A stretch of 64,000 nt of DNA from contig NZ_CP107532.1 in assembly GCF_025813715.1 (NCBI RefSeq), positions 4,294,001-4,358,000 on the forward strand, in the 5' to 3' direction. This DNA comes from Methylobacterium sp. FF17 (GTDB lineage: Bacteria > Pseudomonadota > Alphaproteobacteria > Rhizobiales > Beijerinckiaceae). A model generated the notes under the pieces. The model was not told the DNA's origin. It saw only the letters and a program-made list of their open reading frames with translations, and searched no databases. The translations under genes and the position numbers were made by a program. Shown in pieces: positions 58,303 through 64,000 of this stretch (position 1 is its first letter; the number at the start of each line of letters is the position of its first letter).

Positions 58303-60105
58303 ATGAGAGCGGTACATCTTCTCGCACTCGGCGCCGGCATGGTCGCTTCGACCTCGGCATTCGCCAACGATGACGTCCTGAAGCGCTCGGCCAACCCGGC
58401 CGAGCAGGTGCTCCAGACCGTCGACTACGCCAACACGCGCTACTCCAAGCTCGATCAGATCAACGCCAGCAACGTCAAGCAGCTCCAGGTCGCCTGGACG
58501 TTCTCGACCGGCGTGTTGCGCGGCCACGAGGGCTCCCCGCTCGTCATCGGCAACATGATGTACGTGCACACCCCCTTCCCGAACATCGTCTACGCCCTCG
58601 ACCTCGACAAGGACGGCGTGATCGTCTGGAAGTACGAGCCCAAGCAGGACCCGTCGGTCATCCCGGTGATGTGCTGTGACACGGTCAACCGTGGTCTGGC
58701 CTACGCCGATGGCGCCATCATCCTGCATCAGGCCGACACCACTGTCGTGTCCCTCGACGCCAAGAGCGGCAAGGTGAACTGGTCCGTCGTCAACGGCGAC
58801 CCGAAGAAGGGCGAGACCAACACCGCCACCGTCCTGCCCGTTAAGGACAAGATCATTGTCGGCATCTCCGGCGGCGAGTTCGGCGTGAACTGCCACGTCA
58901 CCGCCTATGACTCCAAGACGGGCAAGAAGGTGTGGCGCGGCCACTCCCAGGGCCCCGACGCCGACATGATCATGGACCCCGAGAAGACCACGTCTCTCGG
59001 CAAGCCGGTCGGCAAGGACTCCTCGCTGAAGACCTGGGAAGGCGATCAGTGGAAGACCGGCGGCGGCTGCACCTGGGGCTGGTTCTCCTACGACCCCAAG
59101 CTCGACCTGATGTACTACGGCTCGGGCAACCCCTCGACCTGGAACCCCAAGCAGCGTCCGGGCGACAACAAGTGGTCCATGACCATCTGGGCGCGTAACC
59201 CCGATACGGGCGCCGCCAAGTGGGTCTACCAGATGACCCCGCACGACGAGTGGGACTATGACGGCATCAACGAGATGATCCTCACGGATCAGAAGGTTGA
59301 CGGCAAGGATCGTCCCCTGCTGACCCACTTCGACCGTAACGGCTTCGGCTACACCCTCGATCGCGCCACCGGCGAGCTCCTGGTTGCCGAGAAGTTCGAT
59401 CCGGTGGTGAACTGGGCCTCCAAGGTCGACATGGACAAGGGCTCGAAGACCTACGGTCGTCCGCTCGTCCAGGCCAAGTACTCCACCGAGCAGAATGGTG
59501 AGGATACCAACTCCAAGGGTATCTGCCCCGCGGCCCTCGGCACCAAGGACCAGCAGCCTGCTGCGTTCTCGCCGAAGACCAACCTGTTCTACGTGCCCAC
59601 CAACCACGTCTGCATGGACTACGAGCCGTTCCGGGTGTCCTACACCCCCGGTCAGCCCTACGTCGGCGCGACGCTCGCCATGTACCCGGCCCCCAACAGC
59701 CACGGCGGCATGGGTAACTTCATCGCCTGGGACGGCGTCGCTGGTAAGATCAAGTGGTCGAACCAGGAGCAGTTCTCGGTGTGGTCGGGCGCCCTCGCCA
59801 CCGCCGGTGACATCGTGTTCTACGGGACCCTCGAGGGCTACCTGAAGGCCGTCGACTCGAAGACCGGTAAGGAACTCTACAAGTTCAAGACCCCGTCGGG
59901 CATCATCGGCAACGTGATGACCTACCAGCACAAGGGCAAGCAGTTCGTCGGCATCCTGTCGGGTGTCGGTGGCTGGGCCGGCATCGGCCTCGCGGCCGGC
60001 CTGACCGACCCGAACGCCGGTCTCGGCGCGGTGGGTGGTTACGCCGCCCTGTCGAACTACACCAACCTCGGTGGTCAGCTGACCGTCTTCTCGCTGCCGA
60101 ACTAA
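58303..60105 (+). CDS. xoxF: Lanthanide-dependent PQQ methanol dehydrogenase XoxF
   Basis: 600 residues. Signal peptide to about residue 21 (STSAFA), then an eight-bladed PQQ propeller. The vicinal disulfide Cys124-Cys125 (VMCCDT) and [13 protein letters not shown] are PQQ-site hallmarks. Catalytic Asp318 and the extra Asp320 ([11 protein letters not shown]) identify the lanthanide-using XoxF type; calcium MxaF has Ala at the second position. It oxidises methanol (and formaldehyde) in the periplasm and passes electrons to XoxG. Downstream are xoxG and xoxJ. The sequence and residue numbering agree with XoxF1 of Methylorubrum extorquens, in which Asp320 is reported essential. Confidence 0.98.
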   Translation: MRAVHLLALGAGMVASTSAFANDDVLKRSANPAEQVLQTVDYANTRYSKLDQINASNVKQLQVAWTFSTGVLRGHEGSPLVIGNMMYVHTPFPNIVYALDLDKDGVIVWKYEPKQDPSVIPVMCCDTVNRGLAYADGAIILHQADTTVVSLDAKSGKVNWSVVNGDPKKGETNTATVLPVKDKIIVGISGGEFGVNCHVTAYDSKTGKKVWRGHSQGPDADMIMDPEKTTSLGKPVGKDSSLKTWEGDQWKTGGGCTWGWFSYDPKLDLMYYGSGNPSTWNPKQRPGDNKWSMTIWARNPDTGAAKWVYQMTPHDEWDYDGINEMILTDQKVDGKDRPLLTHFDRNGFGYTLDRATGELLVAEKFDPVVNWASKVDMDKGSKTYGRPLVQAKYSTEQNGEDTNSKGICPAALGTKDQQPAAFSPKTNLFYVPTNHVCMDYEPFRVSYTPGQPYVGATLAMYPAPNSHGGMGNFIAWDGVAGKIKWSNQEQFSVWSGALATAGDIVFYGTLEGYLKAVDSKTGKELYKFKTPSGIIGNVMTYQHKGKQFVGILSGVGGWAGIGLAAGLTDPNAGLGAVGGYAALSNYTNLGGQLTVFSLPN

Positions 60106-60134
60106 TCGGTCGCACGTAACGGTCTGATCTGGGG

Positions 60135-60167
60135 TGCCGGCGCGGGTTTCCGCGCCGGCATCTTTCT
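60135..60167 (+). terminator. Strong hairpin after xoxF
   Basis: TGCCGGCGCGG (60135-60145) and CCGCGCCGGCA (60150-60160) form a perfect 11-bp stem with a four-base loop GTTT, followed by TCTTTCT. It lies between xoxF and xoxG in the same operon and probably causes partial termination or stabilises the xoxF message, lowering xoxG relative to xoxF. Confidence 0.8.
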
Positions 60168-60239
60168 GGTTAGAATTGGAAGAACAACACGCGACATACG
60201 CGGCCGAAGGCCGAAATCGTGTTCCTGGGAGAAACGTCG

Positions 60240-60845
60240 TTGTACACCATCAGCAAAGCCGTCATCCGTCCGCTTGTGGCGGCGCTCGCCCTCGCGTCGG
60301 TCTCCACGCTCGCCGTCCAGGCCCAGGATGCGAAGAAGGCTGATCCGGCACTGGCCAATCAGCTCGATCCGAACGTGCCCGAGAAGGATGCCAAGCTGAT
60401 CGACAAGTTCGCGGCCGTGAAGGTCGAGGACGGCAAGTATCAGGACGGCGACGGCCACCCGACCTTCCACATCACCAACGACGGCAAGAAGTTTGATTGG
60501 TACGCCTATTCGGGCTACCGTCGCTATCACGCCGAGTGCCACGTCTGCCACGGCCCCGATGCCATGGGCTCCACCTACGCGCCGGCCCTGAAGGACTCGC
60601 TGAAGACCATCGGCTACGAGGAGTTCATCGGCATTCTGGCGGGCGGCAAGCGCGACTCGCAGGCCGGCCAGGAGCGGGTCATGCCCGCGTTCGGCGATAA
60701 CAAGAACGTCATGTGCTACGCCGACGACCTCTACGTCTACCTGAAGGCCCGCGCGTCCGGTGCCATGCCGCGCATCCGCCCGACCGACAAGGAAGACAAG
60801 CCCGACGCCGCCAAGGCGGCCGAGAAGGAGTGCCTGGGCGGCTGA
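60240..60845 (+). CDS. xoxG: Cytochrome c XoxG, electron acceptor of XoxF
   Basis: 201 residues from TTG 60240 with GGGAGA seven bases upstream; an upstream GTG at 60219 has no such site. Signal peptide (VAALALASVSTLAVQAQ). Single heme motif CHVCH (CxxCH) in HAECHVCHGPDAMGSTYAPA, distal Met likely RVMPAFG, plus a Cys in NVMCYADDLYVYL. It receives electrons from XoxF in the periplasm. The stop overlaps the xoxJ start (TGATG). Confidence 0.95.
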   Translation: MYTISKAVIRPLVAALALASVSTLAVQAQDAKKADPALANQLDPNVPEKDAKLIDKFAAVKVEDGKYQDGDGHPTFHITNDGKKFDWYAYSGYRRYHAECHVCHGPDAMGSTYAPALKDSLKTIGYEEFIGILAGGKRDSQAGQERVMPAFGDNKNVMCYADDLYVYLKARASGAMPRIRPTDKEDKPDAAKAAEKECLGG

Positions 60846-61699
60846 TGACCCGCTCGCGCGCCCGGACTGGCCTTGCGCTCGCGCTCCTGCTGATCTCGGC
60901 AGGAGCGCGACCCGCTTTGGCGCAATCGTTGCCGGATCTCGTGACGACGGACACGCTCCGTGTCTGCGGCGATCCGGGCAACATGCCGTTCTCCCAGCGC
61001 AAGGAGGACGGTTTCGAGAACAAGATTGCGGCGATCATCGCCGACGAGCTCAAGGTCAAGATCCGCTATTACTGGCTGACCCAGGGGCCGGGCTTCGTCC
61101 GCAACACCCTGGGCACGGGCCTGTGCGACATCATCATCGGCTCGGCAGCCGGTGGCGAACTCGTCCAGCATTCAAACCCCTATTATCGCTCCGCCTATAC
61201 GTTGGTCACTCGCCAGGGCGAGTTCGACGGCGTCGTGCGCCTCGACGACCCGAAGCTGAAGGGCAGGGCGATCGGCGTCATCGGCGGCACGCCCCCGGTG
61301 AACCGCATGGGCGAGGTCGGCCTCGTCAGCACGATGAAGGCCTACGCGCCCTATCAGCTCGATCCGGCGCGCAAGCATCAGACCGTCTCGGCGGAGGTCA
61401 TCGCCGATCTCGCCGAGAAGCAAATTGACGCCGCGATCCTGTGGGGGCCCGCCGCTGGCTGGCTCGCCAGACAGAGCGGTGTTCCGATGAGCGTCGTCCC
61501 CCTGCTGCAGGAGCCTGACCGGCCGCCCCTGACCTTCCGCATCGCGCTCGGCGTGCGGATGGAGGAGAACGACTGGAAGCGGACCCTCAACACGATCCTG
61601 CGCAAGCGACGCGCCGATATCGAGGCGGTTCTGCGGGCCTACGACGTCCCGCTGCTGGAGGAAGAGGGTAACACCCTTCTCGGAGCGCCGAGGCCCTGA
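60845..61699 (+). CDS. xoxJ: Periplasmic XoxJ protein
   Basis: 284 residues. Signal peptide (LALALLLISAGARPALAQ), then a periplasmic binding protein type 2-like fold: TLRVCGDPGNMPFSQRKEDG FENKIAAIIADELKVKIRYY W and LAEKQIDAAILWGPAAGWLA. This is the XoxJ/MxaJ family, proposed to interact with and activate XoxF. TGATG overlap with xoxG. Short hairpin follows the stop. Confidence 0.94.
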   Translation: MTRSRARTGLALALLLISAGARPALAQSLPDLVTTDTLRVCGDPGNMPFSQRKEDGFENKIAAIIADELKVKIRYYWLTQGPGFVRNTLGTGLCDIIIGSAAGGELVQHSNPYYRSAYTLVTRQGEFDGVVRLDDPKLKGRAIGVIGGTPPVNRMGEVGLVSTMKAYAPYQLDPARKHQTVSAEVIADLAEKQIDAAILWGPAAGWLARQSGVPMSVVPLLQEPDRPPLTFRIALGVRMEENDWKRTLNTILRKRRADIEAVLRAYDVPLLEEEGNTLLGAPRP

Positions 61700-61706
61700 A
61701 GTACCC

Positions 61707-61729
61707 ACCGGACCGGATGCCGGTCCGGT
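61707..61729. terminator. Bidirectional hairpin between xoxJ and folK
   Basis: ACCGGACCGG (61707-61716) and CCGGTCCGGT (61720-61729) form a perfect 10-bp stem with a 3-base loop. It occupies the 31-base gap between the convergent stops of xoxJ and folK and can terminate both. Confidence 0.78.
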
Positions 61730-61730
61730 C

Positions 61731-62204
61731 TCAGGCCCGCTCGATACCGGTGGCGTCGAGTTTGGCCAGGGCTTCGGCCACCGTTTCCGGTCCGATCCGG
61801 AGATCGGGTGCGATCTCCGCCAGCGGCACCAGCACGAAGGCCCGCTCGCGCACGAAGCGGTGTGGCAGGATCAGGCGTGCGTCGCTGATCGCCGCTCCTT
61901 CGTAGGACAGCACGTCGATGTCGATCACGCGCGGTCCCCAGCGGCGCTCGCGCACCCGCCCCATGGTGGATTCGATGGCGAGTCCCGTCTCCAGGAGTTC
62001 GTGTGGAGTCAGGCTGGTTTCCACGCCGATCGCGGCATTGAGGAACCAGTCCTGATCGGTATCGCCCCAGGGCGGCGTGCGGTAATCCGATGAGCGGGCC
62101 GTGACCCGGATGCCCGGCGTGGCGGCGAGTCGCGCCACCGCCTCGGCGAGCGTCGCGGCCTTGTCGCCCAAGTTGCTACCAAGACCGAGGTAGGCGGCGC
62201 TCAC
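61731..62204 (-). CDS. folK: 2-amino-4-hydroxy-6-hydroxymethyldihydropteridine diphosphokinase
   Basis: 157 residues. AYLGLGSNLGDKAATLAEAV, QDWFLNAAIGVET, RWGPRVIDIDVLSYEGAAIS and LILPHRFVRERAFVLVPLAE are the HPPK motifs (GSNLG, RWGPR.iDiDil, lPHp...R.FVl.Pl.e). It transfers pyrophosphate from ATP to the pterin in folate synthesis. Overlaps folB by four bases. Confidence 0.96.
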   Translation of the reverse strand: MSAAYLGLGSNLGDKAATLAEAVARLAATPGIRVTARSSDYRTPPWGDTDQDWFLNAAIGVETSLTPHELLETGLAIESTMGRVRERRWGPRVIDIDVLSYEGAAISDARLILPHRFVRERAFVLVPLAEIAPDLRIGPETVAEALAKLDATGIERA

Positions 62205-62575
62205 CGTGCGACCTCGCGGGAGCGGACAATCTCGATCGCCACTCCCTCGATCACCGCCGGAACCGGCGCGCTCGGCTTATCCACCCGCACCCGGACTTCC
62301 GTGATCGGCGCGTGCTGGTCCAGGATCTCACCGGCGATGGCCTCGGCCAGGGCCTCGATGAGGGCGAAGCGCCGCTCGGTGGCGATGCGCGTGACGATCT
62401 CGGTCAGGTCCGCATAACTCACCGTCCGTGTCACGTCGTCGGAGCGGCCCGCAGGCGCGAGATCGAGGCGACAATCGAGGGAGATGTAGAAGCGCTGGCC
62501 GAGCCGCGCTTCCTCGGCGAGCAGTCCGTGATAGGCGAAGACCGCGATGCGGGTGACGAGGATGCGGTCGCTCAT
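62201..62575 (-). CDS. folB: Dihydroneopterin aldolase
   Basis: 124 residues from ATG 62575. ILVTRIAVFAYHGLLAEEAR LGQRFYISLDC has the conserved YHG...E...GQ. Also DDVTRTVSYADL and FALIEALAEAIAGEIL with the catalytic Glu/Lys (VRVDKPSAPVP) pattern. Middle gene of the folP-folB-folK operon; its ATG overlaps the folP stop. Confidence 0.95.
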   Translation of the reverse strand: MSDRILVTRIAVFAYHGLLAEEARLGQRFYISLDCRLDLAPAGRSDDVTRTVSYADLTEIVTRIATERRFALIEALAEAIAGEILDQHAPITEVRVRVDKPSAPVPAVIEGVAIEIVRSREVAR

Positions 62576-63441
62576 GCGGGCCTCTGCATCACGGCGTCGA
62601 CCACCCTCAGGGCGTCCACGTGCGGACCGACATCGTGCACCCGCACGATCTGCGCCCCGAGGGTCGCGGCGAGCACGTGGCTGCCCACCGAGCCGAACAG
62701 GCGGTCGACGGGTCGCGTTTCGGTGTCGTGCAGACGCCCCAGCAGCGACTTTCGCGAGATTCCGACGAGAACCGGAAACCCCAAGGCCACGATCTCGGGC
62801 AGGCGTCGCAGGGCGTCCAGGTGCTGCTCCCAACTCTTGCCAAAACCGATCCCGGGATCGAGCACGATGTCGCGGTCGGGAATACCTGCAGCCCGCGCGA
62901 TGGCGAGTGACCGTTCGAAGAAGCGCAGCATGTCGGCGATGATGTCGATGCCGGGATCGATGCGCTCGCGGTTGTGCATCACCATCACGGGCGCTCCGTG
63001 ATCGGCGGCGACGCGGGCGATCTCGGGCTCCCGCTGGAGGCCCCAGACGTCGTTGACGATGCGGGCGCCGGCCTCCAGCGCCACGCGGGCGGTGGAGGCC
63101 TTGTAGGTGTCCACCGAAATCGGCACGGGCAGCCGGGGCGCCAGCGCGCGGATCACCGGCAGGATGCGGGCCTGCTCCTCCTCGGCCGAGACCGGAACGT
63201 GGCCCGGCCGGGTCGATTCGCCACCGATATCGATGAGCGCCGCACCCTCCGCCACCAGCGCTTCCGCCTGGGCCCGGGCGGGCTCGAGATCTGCGAAGCG
63301 TCCGCCATCCGAGAACGAATCGGGCGTGACGTTGAGGATGCCCATCACGAGGACGCGCCGCCCGAGATCGGGCAGGAGCGTGGTCAGGGAAGCCGGCAGG
63401 TCAGGGGGCACGAACGTCTCATGGGTCAGGGCGACGGGCAC
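62572..63441 (-). CDS. folP: Dihydropteroate synthase
   Basis: 289 residues from GTG 63441 (a longer start at 63552 is possible). LVMGILNVTPDSFSDGGRF, IDIGGESTRPGHVPVSAEEE, ISVDTYKASTARVALEAGAR IVNDVWG, VLDPGIGFGKSWEQHL, and LVGISRKSLLG mark the TIM-barrel DHPS. It condenses p-aminobenzoate with the pterin pyrophosphate and is the target of sulfonamides. Confidence 0.95.
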   Translation of the reverse strand: MPVALTHETFVPPDLPASLTTLLPDLGRRVLVMGILNVTPDSFSDGGRFADLEPARAQAEALVAEGAALIDIGGESTRPGHVPVSAEEEQARILPVIRALAPRLPVPISVDTYKASTARVALEAGARIVNDVWGLQREPEIARVAADHGAPVMVMHNRERIDPGIDIIADMLRFFERSLAIARAAGIPDRDIVLDPGIGFGKSWEQHLDALRRLPEIVALGFPVLVGISRKSLLGRLHDTETRPVDRLFGSVGSHVLAATLGAQIVRVHDVGPHVDALRVVDAVMQRPA

Positions 63442-63639
63442 GCCGGGATGCCGCTGTGTTTGAACGCAACCGGCGACCGGGGCAATGCCGGGTTCCCGCG
63501 AGCGGACCGCGCTCCTCTGCCTATGGGAAAGCCATGGGGCGGGGTTGGCCACCAGCTTCCTCAGGCGGCGGGGTACACCGCCCTCAAGGTCCGGCTGGAC
63601 TCGGTTTGGGCCTGACTTGGCCGCGCGCGTAAGCCCCGC

Positions 63640-64000
63640 TCAGGTCCCGCCCCGGTAGCAGCGGATTTCGGCCTCGGCCTGGGCCCGGCGCAGGTCCGCG
63701 ACCTGGTCGTCGAAAACCTTGGTGGTCTTGAACTGGGCGGTCCGCTGACCGATGCCCTGGCGGATGGAGAGCACGGTGCTCGCCTGAACGTACTTGTCGT
63801 AAGGCAGGAGGGAGGCCAGGGCGTCGAGGGAGCACGAGCAGCGGGAGAGGGATTCACGGGACTGCCCGTTGGCCGCCATGCAGCCGAAGATGTAATCGGC
63901 CCTCGCCTCGGTGGGGTAGTCGTTCTCGGGTTCGGCCAGGGCCGGCCCCGTCAGCAGGGCTGCGACGCAAGCGCCGGCGGCCAAGGCCCGAGGAAAGCGC
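63640..64000 (-). CDS. Secreted Cys-containing hypothetical protein (5' end outside window)
   Basis: At least 119 residues; the frame is open to the right edge, so the start may lie beyond. A signal-peptide-like ALAAGACVAALLTGPALAEP is followed by IFGCMAANGQSRESLSRCSCSL (Cys spacing CX13CXC) and a helical C-terminus ending IRCYRGGT. Family not recognised. Confidence 0.6.
   Translation of the reverse strand, partial: RFPRALAAGACVAALLTGPALAEPENDYPTEARADYIFGCMAANGQSRESLSRCSCSLDALASLLPYDKYVQASTVLSIRQGIGQRTAQFKTTKVFDDQVADLRRAQAEAEIRCYRGGT

Noticed and set aside
58303..60105. Calcium-type methanol dehydrogenase MxaF
   Set aside because: The Asp-Tyr-Asp motif and the xoxG/xoxJ neighbours identify XoxF; no mxaI or other mxa genes are present.

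Overview
The window looks like an alphaproteobacterium of the Methylobacterium/Methylorubrum group. The evidence is high GC throughout, a lanthanide-type methanol dehydrogenase cluster (xoxF-xoxG-xoxJ) whose xoxF carries the diagnostic Asp-Tyr-Asp motif, a C30-type carotenoid cluster with two CrtI-like desaturases plus acyl- and glycosyltransferase, and several small-protein families common in that group (DUF2934, DUF6894, DUF3140, DUF2336). All calls are made by eye; no database search was run.

Bases 1-28,350 are accessory in character: a copper-handling operon behind a CueR-like promoter, many sensor kinases (one interrupted by an in-frame amber codon), a diguanylate cyclase, a Crp/Fnr regulator, a KaiC-KaiB-KaiB-kinase operon, a YqcI/YcgG (GntA-like) protein, a PsiE-like protein, a CorA-like transporter and small stress-type proteins. 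An alpha/beta hydrolase gene in this part is split by a 4,631-bp transposon (8,225-12,855). It has 29-bp perfect terminal inverted repeats, an 8-bp target duplication and an IS1-type (ISMhu11-like) DDE transposase. It carries six passenger genes, including an adenine-methyltransferase-like protein, an XRE-ImmA/IrrE metalloprotease and unknown partners.

Bases 28,360-37,265 are a decayed or satellite integrative element. They hold divergent arrays of short uncharacterised genes around an operator-rich intergenic region, a PcfJ-like protein, an excisionase-like gene overlapping a tyrosine integrase, and an Abi_C abortive-infection gene. The right end is a 45-nt 3' fragment of tRNA-Gly(GCC), a classical attachment site. 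No intact tRNA-Gly was noticed to the left, so the real left end may lie outside the window; alternatively a truncated phosphoesterase at about 28,355 may mark a rearranged left junction.

Bases 37,266-64,000 look like core chromosome: an FtrA/GlxA-type regulator divergent from a rhodanese, a lytic transglycosylase with a DUF2336 protein, NAD kinase, CutA, the carotenoid cluster with an embedded ABC exporter and DUF2141 protein, a TrmH-type methyltransferase with a MaoC hydratase, a CDF transporter, a phosphoesterase, pterin carbinolamine dehydratase, a NitT/TauT-like ABC importer leading into xoxF-xoxG-xoxJ, and a folP-folB-folK operon. XoxF oxidises methanol in the periplasm, XoxG takes the electrons and XoxJ is its periplasmic partner; a strong hairpin sits between xoxF and xoxG.
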